Source of the DNA: Sphingobacterium sp. UBA1575
GTDB lineage: Bacteria > Bacteroidota > Bacteroidia > Sphingobacteriales > Sphingobacteriaceae
DNA length: 14,204 bases
Assembly: GCA_002322865.1 (NCBI GenBank)
Contig: DCOH01000002.1
Span: forward strand, 16,644 to 30,847
Direction: 5' to 3'
Below the pieces are notes generated by a model. That model did not search any database. It saw only the letters and a program-made list of their open reading frames with translations, and was not told the origin of the DNA. A program made the position numbers and the translations under genes. Shown piece after piece: positions 8,035 to 14,204 of this stretch. Position 1 is the stretch's first letter. Each line of letters begins with the position of its first letter.

Positions 8035-8105
8035 CTTTCCCACAAAACTAACACATTAATTCATAGACCGTTGTTAAATTGTGTTAACCGTATCTAAAAA
8101 TTTTA

Positions 8106-8381
8106 TTACAATTGGTTCGGGGTAATGGCGTTAGGGTCGTTCATGTCCGTTAAATTGATGGCTTCCACCGCTACAATCTCGGGAACGGCCTTTTTGATCG
8201 CTTGTTCCAAACCGGCTTTAAAAGTCATGATACTCATGGAGCAATTAGCGCATGTGCCCAACAGCTTCAATTTAACAACATTGTCGGGGGTAATCTCCTC
8301 TATAGATACATTTCCTCCATCTGTTTCCAAATAAGGCCTAATGGTATCTAATGCCTGCTCAACTCTCTCTAATAGATTCAT
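8106..8381 (-). CDS. NifU-like C-terminal domain Fe-S cluster assembly protein
   Basis: The 91-residue protein consists of just the NifU C-terminal domain: MNLLERVEQALDTIRPYLETDGGNV, then the KLLGTCANCSMS segment. Cys44 and Cys47 form the CxxC that holds a [4Fe-4S] cluster at a dimer interface, followed by the TFKAGLEQAIKKAVPEI helix. Family members act as Fe-S scaffold or carrier proteins in the cytoplasm. ATG 8381 is preferred over the in-frame TTG at 8387, because the family starts directly with this helix. A good promoter-like pair lies just upstream (8409-8440), so it is probably transcribed on its own rather than from the TonB receptor gene. The product is complete, with no missing motif residue. 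Confidence 0.95.
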   Translation of the reverse strand: MNLLERVEQALDTIRPYLETDGGNVSIEEITPDNVVKLKLLGTCANCSMSIMTFKAGLEQAIKKAVPEIVAVEAINLTDMNDPNAITPNQL

Positions 8382-8408
8382 GTTCAAAAAAATAATCTTT
8401 TTATAGGG

Positions 8409-8440
8409 TAAATATAGCTAATTTTTAACAAATGTTCAAA
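8409..8440 (-). promoter_or_regulatory. Candidate promoter of the NifU-domain gene
   Basis: On the minus strand TTTG (8440-8437) is followed after 20 bases by TATATTTA (8416-8409), a 7/8 match to TAnnTTTG. It is 28 bases upstream of ATG 8381. Its -33 element lies at the base of the hairpin that ends the TonB receptor transcript. Confidence 0.5.
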
Positions 8441-8466
8441 GCGGCCTATATTGCTATAGAACCGCT
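8440..8466 (-). terminator. Hairpin after the TonB receptor gene, possible weak terminator
   Basis: On the minus strand AGCGG and CCGCT pair, then after a small asymmetric bulge CTATA and TATAG pair around a GCAA (GNRA) tetraloop. Only a short T-run (TTT) follows, so termination may be inefficient. It lies 66 bases beyond the receptor stop codon. Confidence 0.5.
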
Positions 8467-8531
8467 CTCAAACAATTAATAATTGATTTGGTTGAATATT
8501 TTATCCGCTAATAATAACCAAAATCTATCGT

Positions 8532-10955
8532 TTAAAACCTGTAGCTTAATGTCGTCGTAAAACTTCGCGGAGGAATAGGGTTCACACTATAGTTTTCATG
8601 CACATAATAGTTGAAGGTATTTCCGATATTGCTCACTTTAGCCAATATATTCCATTTTCCATATTGATAACCTGCAGAGAAATCAAAAGTGGTAAAAGCT
8701 CCGATCGGAATAATCCTGTCCAGACCATCGCGTTGATTGGCCTTGGTGGTATTCCAACCTGCGTTTCTTTTTCCGGTGTAGAATACAGACGCTCCCAGTT
8801 TCAGCCCTTTGGCGGTTCTTTCCTGAAGGGTATAGAACACTGTTCCGTTGGCCGTATGGGCAGTGGTTCCCACCAAACGCATATCCTCTAGGATACCATT
8901 ATCATTGGTCTCCAAATAGCGCATGTAGTTATAGGCATATCCAGCAAGCACGTCAAGTCCTTTGGCCAATTCCCCTGCGATATCCACTTCCACCCCATCC
9001 GAAGCAGATCTTCCTGTAAACTCTTTCATATTACTGTCGGCCACTTTACCATCATCTCCAATGATGGTCTGTGCATACCGATTATTGATGATCTTATACC
9101 AGGTCACATTGGTCGATAAACGTCCTTGGAAAAAATCATTCTTGATCCCTGCCTCGTATTGATCCAATAACGATGGCCCCATCGGTTGGTAGTTCACATC
9201 ATAGCCCGAATTGGAGATAAAATTATTGGCATAACTTACATACAGACTAGTCGCCTTCAATGGTTGATAGATTAAAGCAAATTTAGGTGACCAGGCTTTA
9301 TCGATCTTATCGCCCATATCCACTTTATCTTTTCCCGGGTTTTCCGTCACACTGGTTGTATTGGTTTTATAATCATACACCTCACTTCTTCCGGTTTTCT
9401 GATAGGTATATCGGATACCCGCCAAAACCTTAAACTGATCTGTAATCGACAGTAAATCCTGAACAAAAACCCCATATCTGCTGACATTGGTGTTCGTTCT
9501 TGTTTTCAGGTCTGCCGTAGGCATATCCGAGCGCATGCCGCTTGCATATGGATCAAAAACATTGATGTTATCATAGGCGGTACTTGGCGCCACATTCTCG
9601 CCGGTTCCATTGGCGAAGATGTTGAAGGCATAGTTTTTCACCTTCGACTGATCCGCATCAGCACCCACCAACACCTGATGTTGGAAGATGCCCGTCTGCA
9701 ATTTCCCGGTCAGGTTAAATTGTTGGTTGAAGGTCAGCTCGTCCTGTTCCGAGCGGTTCAGTGCACGAGGAGCAATCCCTTGCGCATTCGCCTGAATACG
9801 TTCTGAACCATAATAATCCCGAAGGTATTTTTGATAGCTGGCCAGCACATTTAATTTCCAATCGTCGGAAAATTGATGGCCAAAATCTACCTGCGCATTG
9901 GAAGAATTGGTTTTATTGTAAGCCCAAGGCACATTGATAAAACTATTTCTACCTACTTCTTTATTTATTTTTCCTTCTACGGATCCTATTCCAAAATCGG
10001 GGGTAAAATCACTTTTCAGGTAATCAAACATCACATTGATGTCCGATTTATCCGATATTTTGTATAATAAAGAAGGGTTTACATACAATCTTTTGGATTC
10101 TACCTGATCGCGGTAACTTTCTGCGTAGCCACCTGTCCCCACAATCCGGAAAGCCAATTTTTGGGATAATGGGCCATAAACATCAACCATCGGCTTGTAT
10201 TGGTTATAACTACCGATTCGCATGGCCACCTCGCCACCATGTTCAAACTTTGGTTTCTTGCTGATCAGGTTCACCACTGCTCCGCCGGTCACCCCGCCAT
10301 ACAGCAATGCCGCACTTCCTTTTAAGATCTGAACAGACTCCAGGGTACTCGCCTCAATGGATCCTCCATTATTGGTCCTCGCCCCATTCTTAAAGATATT
10401 ATTGGTTCCTAAGCTATACCCTCTCGCATAGAAATTCTCATTAACACCGCCCCGATTGGCACCCAAAGCCACTCCATTGGCATTCTTCAACGCATCGCTC
10501 AACACATTGATCTGTTGATCCGCAATCACTTGGCTGTTGATCACCTGTACCGCTTGCGGAAGGTCTAGATCCTTCACCCCCGATTTACTAACCTCCAAAG
10601 AACGATGGTTCACCGAATTGTAGCCTTTTACATCAATCTGCTCGATTTGGTGGTTCTTTTGTTGCAAGACCAGCGCTGATAATTCCGTGATTGTTCCCTG
10701 TGGAACAACAGCTAATTCTTGTTTTTGAAATCCAATGCCCGTAAATTGCAATTGAAATGATCCTGCAATTGGGATATAGAGTTCATACTCGCCTTGATCA
10801 TTGGTTTTTGTATGCTTGTTCGATCCATGAACACTGATACCCGCTAAGGATTCCCCTTTTTGGTTAAGAACCTTTCCCTTTACGGTTGTTTGGGCATCCA
10901 CTTCCTGCGCAATTGCCATTGCTGCTAAGAGGATAAATAGTTTCGTGAGCTTCAT
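8532..10955 (-). CDS. TonB-dependent siderophore-type outer membrane receptor
   Basis: Counted from ATG 10955 the product has 807 residues. An upstream in-frame start at 11030 is rejected because it would place a signal peptide internally and run through the promoter. A Sec signal peptide (MKLTKLFILLAAMAIAQEVDA) is followed by a CarboxypepD_reg-like beta-sandwich (about 24-100) and a possible TonB-box region (IEQIDVKGY, 104-112). The plug domain (about 125-235) carries LPQAVQVINSQVI, NENFYARGYSL and ESVQILKGSAALLYGG, a pattern typical of siderophore receptors of the FhuA/FpvA type. A 22-strand-type barrel fills the rest and ends in SYRF. It imports a ferric chelate, whose identity cannot be read. 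No siderophore synthesis, reductase, permease or regulator gene lies nearby. Its upstream region is unusually rich in repeats. Confidence 0.93.
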   Translation of the reverse strand: MKLTKLFILLAAMAIAQEVDAQTTVKGKVLNQKGESLAGISVHGSNKHTKTNDQGEYELYIPIAGSFQLQFTGIGFQKQELAVVPQGTITELSALVLQQKNHQIEQIDVKGYNSVNHRSLEVSKSGVKDLDLPQAVQVINSQVIADQQINVLSDALKNANGVALGANRGGVNENFYARGYSLGTNNIFKNGARTNNGGSIEASTLESVQILKGSAALLYGGVTGGAVVNLISKKPKFEHGGEVAMRIGSYNQYKPMVDVYGPLSQKLAFRIVGTGGYAESYRDQVESKRLYVNPSLLYKISDKSDINVMFDYLKSDFTPDFGIGSVEGKINKEVGRNSFINVPWAYNKTNSSNAQVDFGHQFSDDWKLNVLASYQKYLRDYYGSERIQANAQGIAPRALNRSEQDELTFNQQFNLTGKLQTGIFQHQVLVGADADQSKVKNYAFNIFANGTGENVAPSTAYDNINVFDPYASGMRSDMPTADLKTRTNTNVSRYGVFVQDLLSITDQFKVLAGIRYTYQKTGRSEVYDYKTNTTSVTENPGKDKVDMGDKIDKAWSPKFALIYQPLKATSLYVSYANNFISNSGYDVNYQPMGPSLLDQYEAGIKNDFFQGRLSTNVTWYKIINNRYAQTIIGDDGKVADSNMKEFTGRSASDGVEVDIAGELAKGLDVLAGYAYNYMRYLETNDNGILEDMRLVGTTAHTANGTVFYTLQERTAKGLKLGASVFYTGKRNAGWNTTKANQRDGLDRIIPIGAFTTFDFSAGYQYGKWNILAKVSNIGNTFNYYVHENYSVNPIPPRSFTTTLSYRF

Positions 10956-10984
10956 CTTTATTTGTACTAAATCTAAATAGTAGG

Positions 10985-11012
10985 CAAAAGTAAGCTCCAG
11001 CGCGCTACCAAA
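10985..11012 (-). promoter_or_regulatory. Candidate promoter of the TonB receptor
   Basis: On the minus strand TTTG (11012-11009) is followed after 16 bases by TACTTTTG (10992-10985), a perfect match to the Bacteroidota -7 consensus TAnnTTTG. It lies 29 bases upstream of ATG 10955, supporting that start. The NagB/PIG-L promoter in this window has the same 16-base spacing. Confidence 0.55.
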
Positions 11013-11020
11013 AAATAAAG

Positions 11021-11047
11021 AATCCGACAAAAAGCTTCAAAATCCGA
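11021..11047 (-). promoter_or_regulatory. Two TCGGATT direct repeats just upstream of the receptor promoter
   Basis: On the minus strand TCGGATTTT (11047-11039) and TCGGATTCT (11027-11019) are direct repeats exactly 20 bases apart. The nearer copy ends about six bases upstream of the -33 element. Two direct half-sites about two helical turns apart next to the -33 box is the usual geometry of AraC-family activators, which control many siderophore receptor genes. No such regulator gene is in the window, so the assignment is an inference from spacing. Confidence 0.4.
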
Positions 11048-11086
11048 AATTTTTTAGTCTGCGATAGTGTTTAGGTTCGTAGTGAA

Positions 11087-11158
11087 AGCATACTGAAAGT
11101 AATGTAAAAGTATGCTTTTCCTATATGCAGTATACTAAAAACATGCTTTAAGCATGCT
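11087..11158 (-). repeat. Four phased AGYATRCT palindromes upstream of the TonB receptor
   Basis: AGCATACT (11087-11094), AGTATGCT (11109-11116), AGTATACT (11129-11136) and AGCATGCT (11151-11158) all fit the self-complementary octamer AGYATRCT. Start-to-start spacing is 22, 20 and 22 bases, about two turns of DNA each. The first two sit in a larger inverted repeat with 9-base arms (11085-11093 and 11110-11118). The last overlaps a palindrome with 7-base arms (11142-11156). It looks like a multi-site operator, 75 bases or more beyond the receptor's -33 element. The rest of the 371-base gap (10956-11326) holds the promoter, the TCGGATT repeats and the NagB/PIG-L terminator; I see no gene in it. 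Confidence 0.55.
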
Positions 11159-11251
11159 TTAACCTTGTTTTTACCTCGAAAACACCCCATTTACATAGGA
11201 AAAACATGGATTTTCTAAATACAGAAAAAAATGGATTACATGGAAAGCAAC

Positions 11252-11287
11252 AAAAAAGCCAGATCAAACATTCCTGTCTGATCCGGC
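11252..11287 (-). terminator. Intrinsic terminator of the NagB/PIG-L gene
   Basis: On the minus strand a 13-base-pair stem (GCCGGATCAGACA with TGTTTGATCTGGC, two G-U pairs) closes on a GGAA (GNRA) tetraloop and is followed by six T residues (11257-11252). It starts 39 bases after the stop codon. Confidence 0.95.
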
Positions 11288-11326
11288 TTCGTTATGTAAT
11301 CTTACTTCTAAAGTAATTCTTAACGC

Positions 11327-13252
11327 CTACTTATCGAAATTCCAGCGAACAAAAGCTTCGATGGCTTCGTAATTTGCCAATCCCAATTGATGGTAAAGGC
11401 CAGCGGTTTCACTTGTACGGTCTTCTGCACGCACCCAGAATTCTCTTGGATCATCCCCAGGGAAGACCGGAAGATCTTTCTGCGATTGGTGCTTGAAGAT
11501 CGCCAAACGCTTACGTTTAACCTCTTGTGGCGACAAAGGAACCGCCATTTCAATCTCGTGGATTGGGTATTCATGCCATGCACCACGGTATAACCATAAC
11601 CAACAGTCTTTGGTCCATTCGTCTGTTTCGCGAAGACGTTTCAAGGCTTCTAAAATAATATCGAAACAAACCTTATGCGTTCCATGCGGATCCGCGAAAT
11701 CACCGGCAGCAAATACCTGTTGAGGTTTTACTTGGCGCAATAATTCCATGGTCTGCTGAATATCGTCCTCAAAGTCGATCTCTTTGGAGAATTTTCCACG
11801 ATCATAGAACGGAAGGTCCATGAAGTGGATGTTTTCATCCGGAAGGCCTACGAAACGAGCACCGGCAATCGCCTCCCCTTTGCGGATCAGCCCTTTAATG
11901 GTACGTACGATTTCAGGATCTACCTGATTTGGTTTCTTAACTTTGAAAAACTCGCGGGATTCATCGTAGATTTTACGGGTAACCCCATTATCATCATCCA
12001 CGGCAACAGCGAAATCCTGAACAAATTCTAAATAACGCAATACATCATCGTCCCAAACGGCGGTATTACCGGAAGTTTGATACGCAACATGTACATTATG
12101 CCCTTGATCGGCCAAACGGATGAAGGTACCTCCCATGGAGATCACGTCATCATCAGGGTGTGGCGAGAAAAGGATCACATTTTTATGGGCAGGTTCTGCG
12201 CGTTCTGGGCGGTTGGAATCATCAACGCCTGGTTTACCACCTGGCCAACCCGTGATGGTACGTTGCAGCTCGTTGAAGATACGGATGTTGATACTGTAAG
12301 CAGTACCTTGTTCCGTAATCAACTGCGCCATACCATTATTGTTATAATCGTCGTCGGTCAATTTAAGGATGGCCTTGTCCAAATGCAGGGACAACCAAAC
12401 CACCGCTTTCTTCACCAAAGTATCATCCCATTCCACATCGTGCGCCAACCAAGGAAGGTTGAAACGTGTAAGAGCGGAAGCCGCATCTTGGTCAAGGATA
12501 AATTCTACACTGTCAGACATCTGCAGGTAAGTCGCCGGGATATCCGAAGATATCTCGCCTTCGACTGCTTTTTTAACGATTTCGGCTTTTTTCTCGTTCC
12601 AAGCCATCAACACAATTTCCTTTGCTTTGAAAATTGTTCCAACCCCCATGGTAATCGCTTTCGTTGGTACATTTTCCTTACCACCGAAATCGCGTGAAGC
12701 ATCTCTACGGGTAAGGTCATCTAAGGTTACCAAGCGCGTACCGGAGTTAGGTGCAGAACCCGGTTCGTTGAAACCGATGTGACCTGTACGTCCAATACCT
12801 AAAATCTGGATGTCTAAACCTCCCAGGCTGGAAATCTTTTGCTCATAGGCCATACAGAACGCCTGTACGTCTTCTGGAGCCAAAGTGCCATCAGGAATGT
12901 TAATATTTTCTTTTGGGATGTCGATGTGGTCGAACAGGTTTCTGTTCATGAACACCACATAACTTTGCTCTGCTGTAGGTTGCATTGGATAGTATTCATC
13001 CAAGTTGAAGGTAACGACGTTACTGAAACTTAAACCTTCTTCTTTGTGCAATCTCACCAATTCCTTGTAAACCTTTACTGGAGTAGCACCTGTGGCTAGT
13101 CCAAGTACAGCCTGCTCCCCTTTTGCCTGCTTGCCTCTGATGAGGTTTGCGATGCGTTGAGCGACTTGAATAGAAGCTTCCTCTTGAGTGGGGTATACCG
13201 TAACAGGTACTTTCTCAAATCGGGTTTCTTCTAATAAATTTAATCTTGCCAT
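11327..13252 (-). CDS. nagB: NagB-like glucosamine-6-phosphate deaminase fused to a PIG-L/LmbE deacetylase domain
   Basis: The 641-residue product joins two enzymes. Residues 1-260 are NagB-like (glucosamine-6-phosphate to fructose-6-phosphate plus ammonia): the GLATGATP phosphate loop (51-58), FNLDEYY with Asp85 as the enolisation base, and GRTGHIGFNEPG (154-165) with His158 and Glu163. The Asp that precedes Gly-His in E. coli NagB (Asp141) is Thr156 here. Residues of about 356-641 form a PIG-L/LmbE zinc-dependent N-deacetylase domain, with SPHPDDD (363-369; His365 and Asp368 as metal ligands) and DPHGTHK (521-527; His523 or His526). Residues 261-355 are an unassigned connector. This fusion is a known Bacteroidota architecture, often annotated simply as nagB. 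It is cytoplasmic and monocistronic, with its own promoter-like site and a strong terminator. Confidence 0.93.
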   Translation of the reverse strand: MARLNLLEETRFEKVPVTVYPTQEEASIQVAQRIANLIRGKQAKGEQAVLGLATGATPVKVYKELVRLHKEEGLSFSNVVTFNLDEYYPMQPTAEQSYVVFMNRNLFDHIDIPKENINIPDGTLAPEDVQAFCMAYEQKISSLGGLDIQILGIGRTGHIGFNEPGSAPNSGTRLVTLDDLTRRDASRDFGGKENVPTKAITMGVGTIFKAKEIVLMAWNEKKAEIVKKAVEGEISSDIPATYLQMSDSVEFILDQDAASALTRFNLPWLAHDVEWDDTLVKKAVVWLSLHLDKAILKLTDDDYNNNGMAQLITEQGTAYSINIRIFNELQRTITGWPGGKPGVDDSNRPERAEPAHKNVILFSPHPDDDVISMGGTFIRLADQGHNVHVAYQTSGNTAVWDDDVLRYLEFVQDFAVAVDDDNGVTRKIYDESREFFKVKKPNQVDPEIVRTIKGLIRKGEAIAGARFVGLPDENIHFMDLPFYDRGKFSKEIDFEDDIQQTMELLRQVKPQQVFAAGDFADPHGTHKVCFDIILEALKRLRETDEWTKDCWLWLYRGAWHEYPIHEIEMAVPLSPQEVKRKRLAIFKHQSQKDLPVFPGDDPREFWVRAEDRTSETAGLYHQLGLANYEAIEAFVRWNFDK

Positions 13253-13280
13253 TTAAATTAAAAAATACCTTAGTGAGTTT

Positions 13281-13308
13281 CAAATTTAACAATTTAAAAT
13301 CCCTCAAA
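13281..13308 (-). promoter_or_regulatory. Candidate promoter of the NagB/PIG-L gene
   Basis: On the minus strand TTTG (13308-13305) is followed after 16 bases by TAAATTTG (13288-13281), a perfect TAnnTTTG match; a second TTG at 13313-13311 gives a 22-base spacing. It is 28 bases upstream of ATG 13252. The other half of this divergent gap (to 13424) is AT-rich, with no clear promoter for the thioredoxin gene. Confidence 0.55.
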
Positions 13309-13424
13309 CGCAAAAAATGCAATTTCTTTTTCACATTTATTGAAAATATGTTATAATTATTACATGTTAATGCGTTGAAATGAAAGGCTTATCTTTATTT
13401 TTGATAGATAAAATTTGTAGATAT

Positions 13425-14090
13425 ATGAAAAGTATATGGTTTTTGCTGATGTTGGTGCCATGTTTGGTATTTGGGCAGAGCAAGGAGGAGATGATCGCGC
13501 AGGTGAAGGCAAATCCGAAAGATGCGAATTCGTTACGGTTGATCCAAAGGATTGGTGGGTATAATCCAGAATATGTAGAATTGAACAATCTGTTTAAGAA
13601 ATTGGATAAGAAGGTAAAGAAATCGAACGATGGATTGTTGTTTGAAAGGTATCTGAAGGCGTTGAAGAGCACGCAGATCGGGAAGAAGGCACCGAGTATT
13701 ACGCAGTTGAATTTAGAGGGAGACCCTTATTCTTTGTCGGATCTGAAGGGGAAATATGTATTGATCGATTTCTGGGCGTCCTGGTGTCCGGATTGTAGGA
13801 AGCAGGTTCCGGCTTTGTTGGAGACTTACGGGAGGTTTAAGGATAAGAATTTTGAGATCTTAGGGGTTTCTTTTGATCGGGAGTATGAGCCTTGGGCAAA
13901 GTATGTGAAAGAGCAGAATTTGGCCTGGAAACATGTTTCGGATTTGCAGAACATGAATAATTCTGCAGGGCAGACTTATGGGGTTCGGGCAATACCGCAG
14001 AATGTGTTGGTGGATCCGAATGGGATTATTATTGGAAGGAATTTGCACGGGGAGGATTTGAATGCTTTCTTGGCGGAGGTGTTGAAGTAA
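13425..14090 (+). CDS. Exported TlpA/ResA-like thioredoxin-fold protein
   Basis: Counted from ATG 13425 the product has 221 residues and begins with a signal peptide (MKSIWFLLMLVPCLVFG). The ATG at 13380 would put 15 extra residues ahead of it and is less likely. Residues 18-85 are a short, charged helical region. From residue 86 there is an AhpC/TSA-TlpA type thioredoxin fold: IGKKAPSI, LSDLKGKYVLIDFWASWCPDC with redox Cys121 and Cys124, GVSFDREYEPW, and the cis-proline loop AIPQN (Pro191). It probably reduces or exchanges disulfides in periplasmic or envelope proteins. Its substrate is unknown; no cytochrome c or DsbD-like partner is nearby. Cys13 does not sit in a convincing lipobox. The coding strand is strikingly G-rich and TTG-rich compared with the genes before it. 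Confidence 0.9.
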   Translation: MKSIWFLLMLVPCLVFGQSKEEMIAQVKANPKDANSLRLIQRIGGYNPEYVELNNLFKKLDKKVKKSNDGLLFERYLKALKSTQIGKKAPSITQLNLEGDPYSLSDLKGKYVLIDFWASWCPDCRKQVPALLETYGRFKDKNFEILGVSFDREYEPWAKYVKEQNLAWKHVSDLQNMNNSAGQTYGVRAIPQNVLVDPNGIIIGRNLHGEDLNAFLAEVLK

Positions 14091-14095
14091 GGAAG

Positions 14096-14121
14096 GGGAT
14101 TTGTAATTGGGATTTGTATTT
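14096..14121 (+). repeat. Tandem 13-base repeat after the thioredoxin gene
   Basis: GGGATTTGTAATT (14096-14108) is directly followed by GGGATTTGTATTT (14109-14121), with one difference. Together they form a short G/T-rich tandem duplication between the stop codon and the palindromic repeat element. Confidence 0.6.
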
Positions 14122-14124
14122 GGG

Positions 14125-14204
14125 GTCGCGTCATTGCGAAGGCCGCGTCATTGCGAGGAACGAAGCAATCTTTTATACAAATAGAAAGATTGCTTCGTCG
14201 TGCC
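14125..14204. repeat. Intergenic palindromic repeat element (truncated by the window end)
   Basis: The 15-mer GTCGCGTCATTGCGA (14125-14139) recurs as GCCGCGTCATTGCGA (14142-14156), a 17-base period. Then come GGA and a hairpin whose 14-base arms (14160-14173 and 14185-14198, containing CGAAGCAATC and GATTGCTTCG) pair perfectly around an 11-base loop. The right arm runs on as CGTGCC to the edge. The GTCATTGCGAGGAACGAAGCAATC type of sequence is, to my knowledge, a dispersed REP/MITE-like repeat in many bacterial genomes. The missing right end is expected to contain the complement of the TCATTGCGAGG block. No transposase is visible. Confidence 0.75.

Noticed and set aside
10956..11030. N-terminal extension of the TonB receptor to a start at 11030
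   Set aside because: The extension would bury the signal peptide 25 residues inside the protein and overlap a perfect TAnnTTTG promoter box; ATG 10955 is the better start.
11085..11160. Fur box interpretation of the repeats upstream of the receptor
   Set aside because: The repeats are AGYATRCT octamers and do not resemble the GATAATGATAATCATTATC pattern of classical Fur sites.
10956..11326. A small RNA gene or short coding gene in the 371-base gap upstream of the TonB receptor
   Set aside because: No open frame with a plausible start and no tRNA-like or known riboswitch fold is visible; repeats, promoter and terminator account for most of the structure seen.
12077..12697. A 206-codon plus-strand open frame opposite the NagB/PIG-L gene
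   Set aside because: It lies entirely antisense to a well-supported conserved gene, has no recognisable domain or initiation signal, and its composition is that expected from the opposite strand.

Overview
The window looks like chromosomal DNA of a Bacteroidota member, most likely Sphingobacteriaceae (Sphingobacterium or Pedobacter type). The reasons are the gene families (CarboxypepD_reg-like domains on a TonB receptor and on a small secreted protein, an OmpA protein with a calcium-binding repeat, a NagB/PIG-L fusion), AT-rich gene starts mostly without Shine-Dalgarno sequences, and several TTTG...TAnnTTTG promoter-like pairs. The genus is inferred from overall character only.

Layout. 1-1477 (+): the 3' end of a DUF47/PhoU-like gene followed by a PiT phosphate transporter, probably one phosphate-uptake operon. 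1718-3097 (+): a probably very highly expressed OmpA-family outer membrane protein, closed by a clear terminator. 3298-7337 (+): a tight four-gene operon of a TPR protein, shikimate dehydrogenase (aroE), a glyoxalase II-like metallo-hydrolase and a LolC/E-type ABC permease, with junctions of -4, 18 and 3 bases. The leader holds a perfect 11-base inverted repeat and an unusually strong Shine-Dalgarno sequence. 7378-13252 (-): four minus-strand genes in separate or loosely linked units: the NagB/PIG-L fusion with a strong terminator, a TonB-dependent siderophore-type receptor, a NifU-domain Fe-S protein, and a small secreted CarboxypepD_reg-like protein of unknown function. 13425-14090 (+): an exported TlpA/ResA-type thioredoxin. 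The window ends inside an intergenic palindromic repeat element (from about 14125).

Most genes are ordinary housekeeping or envelope functions: phosphate uptake, envelope anchoring, aromatic amino acid synthesis, amino sugar use, iron uptake, Fe-S assembly and thiol redox. I see no mobile element with a transposase, no CRISPR array, no tRNA or rRNA and no defence system. The most notable unexplained structure is the 371-base region upstream of the TonB receptor. It carries four copies of the palindromic octamer AGYATRCT at 22/20/22-base spacing, plus two TCGGATT direct repeats 20 bases apart just upstream of the candidate promoter. Other points worth checking are an active-site Asp to Thr change in the NagB domain and the repeat element at the right edge.
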